A stretch of DNA of 19,124 nucleotides from JALHMQ01 sp964616395 (GTDB lineage Bacteria; Pseudomonadota; Gammaproteobacteria; Burkholderiales; Burkholderiaceae_F), in contig CAZTUT010000046.1 of assembly GCA_964616395.1 (NCBI GenBank), forward strand, positions 1 to 19,124, in the 5' to 3' direction. A program made the translations under genes and the position numbers. The notes under the pieces were generated by a model. That model saw only the letters and a list, made by a program, of their open reading frames with translations, did not search any database and was not told the origin of the DNA. Shown piece by piece: positions 8,288 through 15,121 of this stretch (position 1 is the stretch's first letter; every line of letters starts with the position of its first letter).

Positions 8288-8840
8288 ACGCGCGGCGCGT
8301 GACCGCCACGGCGCGGTGATCGCGCCCGCCCTGCCGCCGTTCGCCCTGCTGGCCGGCTTCGCGCCGGTGGTCGATGCGCGGGTCGAGACGCTGATCCTGG
8401 GCAGCTTTCCGGGCGGTGCGTCGCTGGCTCGCGGTCAGTACTACGCTCATCCACGCAACCAGTTCTGGCCGATTCTTGGCGCGGTTCTGGACGAACCGCT
8501 GGCCGACCTGCCGTACCCGCGCCGGCTCGACCGGCTTCTGGCCCACTCGATCGGCCTGTGGGACGTACTGGCCGCCTGCCAGCGGAAGGGCAGCCTCGAC
8601 GCCGATATCCGGGCTGCCCAGGCAAACGACTTCGAGGCCCTGCTGGGGCAGCTTCCCGCGCTGCGCCGCGTGCTGTTCAATGGCCGGACCGCGGCGCGTT
8701 TTGCCGCCTCGTTCGCCGCCCGCGGGCTCGAGGTTGCCGTGTTGCCTTCGACCAGCCCGGCGCATGCGGCAGTCCGGCTTGGCGATAAGGTCAGTGCCTG
8801 GCGCGCGGCCCTGACACGCTCGTCCGGGTCGGCGCGGTAG
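8268..8840 (+). CDS. DNA glycosylase of UDG family 6 (hypoxanthine-DNA glycosylase type)
   Basis: Predicted base-excision repair enzyme of 190 residues that removes deaminated purine (hypoxanthine) or related bases from DNA. The first motif LILGSFPGGASLARGQYY followed by HPRNQFWPIL is diagnostic of DNA-deoxyinosine glycosylases (UDG superfamily, family 6); Asn64 in this motif corresponds to the catalytic Asn known in that family. The second motif PSTSPAHA near the C-terminus is the DNA-intercalating loop equivalent. VLFNGRTAA is the usual central strand. The chosen ATG at 8268 overlaps htpG by 20 bases; a GTG at 8316 would drop 16 poorly conserved residues and is a fair alternative. Overlap implies co-transcription with htpG, at least by read-through. 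Confidence 0.87.
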   Translation: MAVAPPERAARDRHGAVIAPALPPFALLAGFAPVVDARVETLILGSFPGGASLARGQYYAHPRNQFWPILGAVLDEPLADLPYPRRLDRLLAHSIGLWDVLAACQRKGSLDADIRAAQANDFEALLGQLPALRRVLFNGRTAARFAASFAARGLEVAVLPSTSPAHAAVRLGDKVSAWRAALTRSSGSAR

Positions 8841-8875
8841 GCTTCGCCGGCGCGGATGCCGGTCAAAAGGCCGAT

Positions 8876-8903
8876 TTGCACCGAAGGCCGGCTGCGTTAT
8901 CTT
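8876..8903 (+). promoter_or_regulatory. Possible promoter of the first DUF1631 gene
   Basis: TTGCAC (8876-8881) and TATCTT (8898-8903) are separated by 16 bp and match the -35 and -10 consensus at 3 and 4 of 6 positions. The 115-bp gap between the glycosylase stop and the next ATG is less GC-rich here than the flanking genes, which supports a promoter, but the boxes are weak. Confidence 0.35.
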
Positions 8904-8927
8904 GCTTACTTGCCCGTCGGGTCGGGC

Positions 8928-8942
8928 AGAATCCAGCATTCT
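8928..8942. repeat. Small inverted repeat in the leader of the first DUF1631 gene
   Basis: AGAAT and ATTCT flank a five-base CCAGC spacer and end 13 bp before the ATG at 8956. It could be an operator half-site pair or a weak hairpin over the ribosome-binding region; the arms are short enough to arise by chance. Confidence 0.25.
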
Positions 8943-8955
8943 CGCGAGTACGCCA

Positions 8956-11568
8956 ATGAGCAACGATCTCCTGACTCTCCTGACGAAAAAGCCGGTGGCC
9001 TCGGTGGCGAGCCTGCGCCATTCGTCGCGTGGCTTGCTAGAGGGCTGCTGGACACCCCTTTGGATGGTGTTCGATTCGCGCCTTCAGGAGGTGTTGACCG
9101 AGTCGCTGGTCCCGGTGTCCCGCCTGCAGGACGCCGACCTGGCGAAGCCCGCCAAGCTGGTGCTTTGGAGCGACCGCCAGTTCTGCACCGAGTACGAGAC
9201 TGCGCTTCGCAAGCAGTTCGAGCAGTTGACCGAAGACTTCGTCAACGACCGCCTGCGCAATTCCGGCACGGTGGCGCTGGATGATGGCTCCACGGCAGAG
9301 AGCCGGCGCAACCGGCTGGCGCTGGTCGAATTCGGCGACATGGAGCTCAACACGCTGGTCGAGGCGGCCTCGACCCGGGTGCTGAATGCTGCCGACGAAG
9401 TCGAAGCCTCGCTGCGCATGCGGCTGGCCAATGCGATTCAGGAAGTCGAGGTTCGGCCGAGCGAAAGTCCGGTCCGGCCGAACATCTTCTTTCGCGCGCT
9501 GCACCAGGCGCTCGAGCACATCGACGGCATGCATCCGTCATCGGTGATGCAGTTGATGCCGTTCTTCGATTCTCACCTGACGCAACTGATCATCGAGGCG
9601 TATGCGGCGATCGACGCGCATCTGGCCGACCACGGCTACCTGAACGAACTGTCGCCCAGTCTTGCGTTCCGCAACACCTCGGCGCTGCGTCCCTCGTGGC
9701 TCGGCGGTGGTGGTGGCGGAGGCGGTGGCGGGGGAGGTTGGGGCGAGGGGATCGGTGCATCGCACGCGGCTGACATCCTGGCCGCACTTGCCGCGCGGCT
9801 GCAGACAGTGCAGTCCACGCCGATGATGCCGGCCGGCTACGCCGGTGTTCCGATGGCGGCGGGGCAAGGCGGATTCGACACGCCGACAGTCAGCGGCCAC
9901 ATCGTCGGCGGCCAGATGGTCGGCGGCATGCCTGGCGGCTACCCGCAGGTTGTCCCCATGACGATCGGCACGGTGCCGGCCATGCCGGGCACGGTGGCAG
10001 GGGTGCCGGGCACGTATGGTGGACTGGGTACGGCGGCGGCGATGCCCGCCATGCCAGGGGCAGGCCCGATCGTTGGCGGCTACGCGCTGCCCGGAACGGT
10101 GGTCGCGCTGCCCGGCGCGCCGCTACCGATCAGTGCCGAGCTGTTCAACGCGATCAACGAGTTTCAGAAGCGCAGCGTCCAATCGCTGGGGGCTGTCCAG
10201 CGCGGCGAGCAGGCGCCGCCGGCCCGCGAGGAAACCGCGGAGCTGCGTAACCAGTTGATGGAGACGGCGACCGAGCAGGTCGACAAGCTGACGATCGAAC
10301 TGGTTGGCCTGCTTTTCGAGCGCATCAACGCCGACCGTCATCTGCCGCAGCAGATCAGGGATCTGCTGCAACAGTTGCAGTTCCCGCTGATCAAGGTCGC
10401 CGTGACCGATCCGGCGCTATTCGTTTCGCCCGAGCAGCCGGCGCGTCGGCTGATGGACCGGATCGCCAGCAGCGCGATCGGATGGACGCCGGAAGGCGAG
10501 GCCAACCAGCGGTTCCTCGAAGAAGTCGAGAAGGCCGTCCAGACGGTTCTCACGGCGCCCGAAGAGGGCATCACCGCCTTCGACCGCGCGCTGCGCGTGT
10601 TCGAGTTTTATCTCGAAGATGAACGCACCCGCGACGACGATCCGGTGATCCGCGCCAAGCGTGCGCTGGCCGAAGCGGAGAAGCGCGAGGTCATGGCCAT
10701 CAACGCGATGATCAAGATCCGCAGCGCCTTCGACGGCGTGCAGATCGAGTCGTACCTGCGCGAGTTCCTGCTCGAAACCTGGGTGCGCGTGCTGGTGGCG
10801 ATCAGCCTGCGCGATGGCGGCGATCACACGTCGGTCAACAAATACCTCGGCATCGTGCCCGACCTCGTGTGGAGCGTTCAGCCCAAGCTGACCCAGCAGG
10901 ACCGCAAGCGGCTCGTGACGACGATTCCGCCGATTCTCGGTGCGCTGCGCAAGGGTCTGATGCTGATCGAGTGGCCGAAGGATCGGATGCAGGCGTTTTT
11001 CGCGCAGCTGATGAACTCCCATGCGCAGGCGGTCAAGGCGCTCGAACTCGCGCATGGCAACCCCGGTATCCCGTTCGAACCCTCGACGATGCGGATCAAG
11101 CTCGACGGTATCCGTCTCGACGACACCACGCCGCCGCCGGCCGATCAGCCACTGATCATTCCTGAAGATCAGGTCAAGCATGCGCTCAAGGCGGTTGATG
11201 CCGATGTCAATTTCCTGGAGCCACCCACCATCGATCAGACGGTCGAGCAGCTTTACCCGGGTGTCACTGACGAGCAGCTCGACGAGCAGATTGCTCGCTG
11301 GAAGCGCGGCGACTGGTTCGACCTGAAATTTGGCGAGATCACCGAGCGCATGCAACTGCGCTGGATCAGCCCGCGGCGCACGCTGTTCCTGTTCATGTCG
11401 TCGGAGAACAAGGGTGGCCACTCGCTGTCGCCGGAGTCGATCCGGGCCTATCTGCGCAGCGGTGATCTGTCGCCGGTCGAGACCGAGCCGTTGTTCGAGC
11501 GCGCAGTACACGACGTGGTCAGCGGGCTTCAGCACTCGTCGGCCGTCGACGCCCATGCCCTCAACTAA
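8956..11568 (+). CDS. DUF1631 family protein, first paralogue, with poly-Gly linker
   Basis: Large protein of 870 residues from the DUF1631 family, whose biochemical role I do not know. The N-terminal part (1-249) has the family signature SSRGLLEGCWTPLWMVFD and is mostly helical. Residues 250-261 are twelve consecutive Gly, followed by a Gly/Pro/Met/Val-rich segment to about 390. The core (391-775) is helical and includes VDKLTIELVGLLFE, LQFPLIKVA, ARRLMDRIASSAIGW, a charged RAKRALAEAEKREV helix and DLVWSVQPK. The C-terminal part (about 782-850) begins GDWFDLKFGEITERMQLRW and ISPRRTLFLF and looks like a small beta barrel, reminiscent of PilZ-like domains. There is no signal peptide or membrane helix, so it should be cytoplasmic. 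The start ATG at 8956 has only a weak ribosome-binding site. The next gene starts nine bases after the stop. Confidence 0.88.
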   Translation: MSNDLLTLLTKKPVASVASLRHSSRGLLEGCWTPLWMVFDSRLQEVLTESLVPVSRLQDADLAKPAKLVLWSDRQFCTEYETALRKQFEQLTEDFVNDRLRNSGTVALDDGSTAESRRNRLALVEFGDMELNTLVEAASTRVLNAADEVEASLRMRLANAIQEVEVRPSESPVRPNIFFRALHQALEHIDGMHPSSVMQLMPFFDSHLTQLIIEAYAAIDAHLADHGYLNELSPSLAFRNTSALRPSWLGGGGGGGGGGGGWGEGIGASHAADILAALAARLQTVQSTPMMPAGYAGVPMAAGQGGFDTPTVSGHIVGGQMVGGMPGGYPQVVPMTIGTVPAMPGTVAGVPGTYGGLGTAAAMPAMPGAGPIVGGYALPGTVVALPGAPLPISAELFNAINEFQKRSVQSLGAVQRGEQAPPAREETAELRNQLMETATEQVDKLTIELVGLLFERINADRHLPQQIRDLLQQLQFPLIKVAVTDPALFVSPEQPARRLMDRIASSAIGWTPEGEANQRFLEEVEKAVQTVLTAPEEGITAFDRALRVFEFYLEDERTRDDDPVIRAKRALAEAEKREVMAINAMIKIRSAFDGVQIESYLREFLLETWVRVLVAISLRDGGDHTSVNKYLGIVPDLVWSVQPKLTQQDRKRLVTTIPPILGALRKGLMLIEWPKDRMQAFFAQLMNSHAQAVKALELAHGNPGIPFEPSTMRIKLDGIRLDDTTPPPADQPLIIPEDQVKHALKAVDADVNFLEPPTIDQTVEQLYPGVTDEQLDEQIARWKRGDWFDLKFGEITERMQLRWISPRRTLFLFMSSENKGGHSLSPESIRAYLRSGDLSPVETEPLFERAVHDVVSGLQHSSAVDAHALN
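9703..10130 (+). repeat. Low-complexity linker coding region, first DUF1631 protein
   Basis: Encodes Gly12 (9703-9738, mixed GGC/GGT/GGA/GGG codons) and then about 100 residues rich in Gly, Pro, Met, Val and Ala, with recurring M-P-G and V-G-G units such as VGGQMVGGMPGGYP and MPAMPGAGP. Likely a flexible, disordered linker between two folded halves. Mixed Gly codons mean the run is not a simple single-codon expansion. Confidence 0.8.
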
Positions 11569-11577
11569 GCCAACTTG

Positions 11578-12426
11578 ATGCGATCCGCAGCGGTCACTGC
11601 AACGGTCAGCGGCGCGGCACGCCTTCGTGCTGCCGGCGCGCGGCGCTATGCGCTGCCGGGTCAGCGGCCGGTGTCGCCCAACATCACCCTGTCAGAGACG
11701 GATGGGGTGCGCTATCTGCACTTTGGCAGCATCTGGGTGCAGGGGGCGATGCGGATTGCCCGTCCGTTTTCGCTGGAGGTCGAATACCAGCAGCAGATGA
11801 TGGCGCCAGCCCTGCTGCAGCCGCGCCCCGCGCATGTTGTGCAGCTTGGTCTGGGCGCTGCTGCGCTCGCAAAGTTCTGCTGGCGCGAATTGCCCGGGGC
11901 GCGTGTTTCCGTCGTGGAGATCAGTGCCGAGGTCGTCGCGGCGGCCCATCGCTGGTTCAAGCTGCCGCTTCCCGATGATCGGCTGCGGATCGTGGAGGGC
12001 GATGCGGCGGCCGTTGTGCTTGACCCGACGCGCGCGGCGTTTGATGGTCAGCGTGCCGACTGGCTCCAGGTCGATCTGTACGACGCGGAGGCGGCCGGTC
12101 CCGTTCACGATAGTCCCGAGTTCTATGCCGGTTGCAGGCGGCTGCTTGCGCCGCATGGCGTGGCCGCGATCAATCTGTTCGGCCGGAGTTTCGATCAGAG
12201 CCGAGCGGCGATCGAAGCGGCGTTCGGCAGCCATTGGCTCGCGCTGCCCGAAGCCGATGCTGGCAACCGTGTTGTGCTGGCATTCGCCCGGCCGACCCCG
12301 GTTGCCGCGTCGACGCTGTTTGCCCGCGCGGTTGCGATGGAGACGCAGTGGCGAGTGCCAGCGCGCCGGTGGATCGGTGCGCTGCGCGAGGCCGGGCTCA
12401 TCAGAAAACCACCTCGAAGCAAGTAG
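11578..12426 (+). CDS. Spermidine-synthase-like SAM-fold protein
   Basis: A Rossmann-fold protein of 282 residues resembling spermidine synthases (aminopropyltransferases) and related class I methyltransferases. The family-like N-terminal strand block ETDGVRYLHFGSIWVQGAM, with a hydrophobic EYQQQMMAPALL helix, lies near 40-80. It is followed by the nucleotide-binding loop VVQLGLGAAALAKF, the acidic strand end VVEISAEVV, and the active-site-like strand DWLQVDLYDAEAAGPVHD, in which both Asp expected in polyamine synthases are kept. The glycine loop GLGAAAL is degenerate compared with the usual GGGDGG, so the true reaction is uncertain; it may bind decarboxylated SAM, SAM or neither. The ATG at 11578 is nine bases after the DUF1631 stop, implying a shared transcript. 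An in-frame TTG one codon earlier is a less likely start. Confidence 0.8.
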   Translation: MRSAAVTATVSGAARLRAAGARRYALPGQRPVSPNITLSETDGVRYLHFGSIWVQGAMRIARPFSLEVEYQQQMMAPALLQPRPAHVVQLGLGAAALAKFCWRELPGARVSVVEISAEVVAAAHRWFKLPLPDDRLRIVEGDAAAVVLDPTRAAFDGQRADWLQVDLYDAEAAGPVHDSPEFYAGCRRLLAPHGVAAINLFGRSFDQSRAAIEAAFGSHWLALPEADAGNRVVLAFARPTPVAASTLFARAVAMETQWRVPARRWIGALREAGLIRKPPRSK

Positions 12427-12532
12427 ATACACGTATTTTTTCTGTCGTGAGTAACGTATCCGCGTGATGCCATCGTCCAATCGAATGAATCTCCCTGCTG
12501 CTCACCGTTAAGGTTCGCCTGAGCGCCCTGCC
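12427..12532 (+). promoter_or_regulatory. AT-richer gap inside the DUF1631 block, possible internal promoter
   Basis: This 106-bp spacer is the only sizeable break in the block and is clearly more AT-rich than its surroundings, including a T6 run near 12437-12442. GATAC (12425-12429) and GTATC (12457-12461) are inverted. It may hold a second promoter or a weak termination point, but I can define neither exactly. No good ribosome-binding site precedes the ATG at 12533. Confidence 0.3.
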
Positions 12533-15121
12533 ATGAATATCGAGATGCCCTTGCCTGACATGCCGCCGGTTACCGGCAGCGGGCTGCCGTATGTGACGGC
12601 GGCACAGGCAAATACCGTGCTTCGGTCGGGGCTCGCGATTGCCTGTGAGCTGTCTGGCAGCGCGCTGCCAGCGGTATTCAAGGCGATGACGGTGTCGCTC
12701 GACGCGCAGTGGGAAATCGATGCCGAGTCGTTCTTCATCCGGCGTCTGCTCAATGGCCGCGACGCGGAACTGCGTAGCGCAGCGCTGATCAAGCTTCGTG
12801 ACGAACAGGACCAGACGCTCGCGAAGGTGTTCCAGGCCGAGCAACTGAAGGCCGAGTCGCTGACGGCTGAAAAGCTCGAACTCGTCGAGGAGGGCGAGTC
12901 GGTTTCAATCGAGGCGATCGTCGATCCGGTCGCTCGTCGCATGGAGGGCGCCACCGACGAGCGCTTCCGCGACCTTCACCTGATTGTCCAGCACCTCACC
13001 GGTCGTCCCACGCTTCGTAATGGCGACGACCCGTTCGCGCCGCGCGTGTTTATCCGTGCGCTGCTGCTGGCAGCGATCGACCTGTCATTGACCGACAAGG
13101 GTTGGCCGCTGTTCGTTGGCATGTGCGAAAAGCCGCTGGCCGACGAGGTCGGCATGATCCAACTGGCCGTTCTGGATCACTTCAAGCGCCATGGCTTCGA
13201 TGCCGCCGGAATCCGGCGAGACATCGCCGCGCGTCAGGCCGCCGAGCGTGCGGCGCAGACCAAGCAGCAGGCGGAACAGCGTGCGGCAGCGTCGCACTCG
13301 TCGTCGGCCGATGGCGGCCCGACGACGGTTCCCTTGAGCGGTTCGGGCGGGGACGGTGGCGCGTACGGCGGATTTGCAGGAGCGGTTGGATCTGGTTCCG
13401 GCGCGGACGGCTACGCAGCAGGGGGTTGGTCCGAAGCCGGCGCCCGGGCTGCGTCGGGGGCTGCGCCAAGCTATACGCCGCGCGGCGGGCTGGGTCGTGG
13501 TGGCTTCACGGGTCCACGCATCGATACGCCGCAGGCACCGACCGGCTATGTTCTGAACCAGCTGATGGCACGGCTGCAGGCCAATGTCTCCGGCACCGTG
13601 GCGCCCGCCGGCTTCGCGCCCTCCAGTCCGGCGGAGGAAGGCCTGCTGCGAGCCGTGGGCGACTTGCAGCAGCTCGGCCTCGAAGGGCTGGCCGGGGCGA
13701 CGCTCGCCAGCGCGCAGCAGGGCGATGCCACGGCCTGGCGCGAGCATCTGATCAACACCGCCTCGCGCACGGTCGACAAGCTGACGATCGAGATCGTCGG
13801 CCTGATGTTCGATCACATGCTGCAGGATCCGGCCCTGCCGAGCGAGATCAAGTCGCTGCTGTCGCGCCTGCAGTTCCCGGTGCTCAAGGCGGCACTGATC
13901 GACGCCGATTTCTTCGCCTCCAATGGCCACCCCGCGCGACGCTTGATCGACCGCATCGCGATTGCGTCCGCCGGCTGGGAGCCTTACGGCGACGAGAACG
14001 ATCGCTTCCTTGCGGAGGTCGACCGCATCGTCAAGGCCGTGCTGCAGCGTTTCGAAAAGGACTTCAAGGTCTTCGAGGAGCTGCGCGCCGAGTTCGAGGC
14101 CTTTCTTGCCGACCTGGGCCCGCGCGACGCCGATCCGGTGGCGCGCGCCAAGCGTGCACTGGAAGAAGCCGAGAAGCGCGAGGTGCTGATCGTCAACACC
14201 ACGATCCAGGTGCGGCGTGCATTCGACAAGGTCGACCTCGATCAGCCCATCCGCGACTTTCTTGTCGGCCCCTGGGTGCAGACGCTGGTTGAGGCCGCGT
14301 TGCGCGACAACGAGACGCCCGGATTTTCCAAGCGCTTCCGCGAGGCAATCCACGATCTGGTGTGGAGCGTTCAGCCCAAGGCCAACAACGAAGACCGCCG
14401 CCGCCTGACCACGCTGATCCCGCACCTGATCCGGGTGCTGCGCGATGGCATGGCGCTGGCCCGCATGTCCGAGCACGACCAGCAGACCTTCCTGCGCCAC
14501 CTGATGCAGGCGCATGCGGTCGCGGTCAAGCCGGTCGACCAGGCGACCTACATCAAGAGCTCGCTGGTCAGCAGCGAGGTCAAGTCCAAGCTCGACGACC
14601 TGAACATCTCGGGTACCCAGCCCATCATCACGCTGGCGGGCGGGTTCCGCGTCTCCACCGGCGCCGTGATGCGTGCGGCCGAGCAGTATCAGGCCGAGGT
14701 GCACATGCCGGTGGCGGTCACCGATACCGGGACGTTCGATCGCATCGAGGAGACCCGGCTCGACGAGGAAGTCTCTGGCTGGCAGCGCGGCACCTGGTTC
14801 GAGATGTACAACGGGACCGATACCGTCAAGGTGCGCCTGCGCTGGATCAGTCCGCTGCGCACGCTGTTCCTGTTCTCGGCGAACCACGAAAAGGATGCGC
14901 ACGTCCTGCCGGCGGCTGTCATCAAGTCCTACCTGAAACGCGGCTACCTGAAGCCGGTTGGCGCCAGTTCGCTGACGCGACGCGCGGTCGACCAGGTCGT
15001 CAACGAGTTCGAGAAGCAGCCGCAGTTCGCAAAGCAGCTGACTGACCGCTACAGCGATCCGTCAGACGCCCGTCCGGCGGCTTCTATCGGCCCGGGCGGG
15101 TCGTCGTCGGCGATCCAGTGA
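12533..15121 (+). CDS. DUF1631 family protein, second paralogue, with Gly-rich linker
   Basis: An 862-residue paralogue of the protein encoded at 8956-11568. The N-terminal half (1-250) is helical and charged, with KLELVEEGESVSIEAIVDPV aligning to the KLALVE-like stretch of the first copy, and ends in a coiled-coil-like AAERAAQTKQQAEQRAAA. Residues about 251-336 are Gly/Ser/Ala-rich. The core (337-745) repeats the motifs of the first protein: VDKLTIEIVGLMFD, LQFPVLKAA, ARRLIDRIAIASAGW, RAKRALEEAEKREV and DLVWSVQPK. The end (about 750-830) has GTWFEMYNGTDTVKVRLRW and ISPLRTLFLF, the same barrel-like region. It has no signal peptide or membrane helix. The function is unknown. The stop overlaps the GTG of the ATPase gene, so the two are probably translationally coupled. 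The ATG at 12533 is the first in-frame start after a TAA at 12509. Confidence 0.87.
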   Translation: MNIEMPLPDMPPVTGSGLPYVTAAQANTVLRSGLAIACELSGSALPAVFKAMTVSLDAQWEIDAESFFIRRLLNGRDAELRSAALIKLRDEQDQTLAKVFQAEQLKAESLTAEKLELVEEGESVSIEAIVDPVARRMEGATDERFRDLHLIVQHLTGRPTLRNGDDPFAPRVFIRALLLAAIDLSLTDKGWPLFVGMCEKPLADEVGMIQLAVLDHFKRHGFDAAGIRRDIAARQAAERAAQTKQQAEQRAAASHSSSADGGPTTVPLSGSGGDGGAYGGFAGAVGSGSGADGYAAGGWSEAGARAASGAAPSYTPRGGLGRGGFTGPRIDTPQAPTGYVLNQLMARLQANVSGTVAPAGFAPSSPAEEGLLRAVGDLQQLGLEGLAGATLASAQQGDATAWREHLINTASRTVDKLTIEIVGLMFDHMLQDPALPSEIKSLLSRLQFPVLKAALIDADFFASNGHPARRLIDRIAIASAGWEPYGDENDRFLAEVDRIVKAVLQRFEKDFKVFEELRAEFEAFLADLGPRDADPVARAKRALEEAEKREVLIVNTTIQVRRAFDKVDLDQPIRDFLVGPWVQTLVEAALRDNETPGFSKRFREAIHDLVWSVQPKANNEDRRRLTTLIPHLIRVLRDGMALARMSEHDQQTFLRHLMQAHAVAVKPVDQATYIKSSLVSSEVKSKLDDLNISGTQPIITLAGGFRVSTGAVMRAAEQYQAEVHMPVAVTDTGTFDRIEETRLDEEVSGWQRGTWFEMYNGTDTVKVRLRWISPLRTLFLFSANHEKDAHVLPAAVIKSYLKRGYLKPVGASSLTRRAVDQVVNEFEKQPQFAKQLTDRYSDPSDARPAASIGPGGSSSAIQ
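13285..13540 (+). repeat. Low-complexity linker coding region, second DUF1631 protein
   Basis: Encodes about 85 residues dominated by Gly, Ser and Ala, with segments such as SGSGGDGGAYGGFAGAVGSG and a basic RGGLGRGGF stretch. It sits at the same place in the protein as the poly-Gly linker of the first paralogue but differs in composition and length (no Met/Pro-rich part). Confidence 0.75.

Noticed and set aside
8911..8926. Hairpin GCCCG...CGGGC before the first DUF1631 gene as a terminator
   Set aside because: Five-base stem without a following T run; weaker than a real terminator.
12485..12511. Eight-codon upstream reading frame (ATG to TAA) before the second DUF1631 gene
   Set aside because: No ribosome-binding site and no regulatory residue pattern; short frames like this arise by chance.
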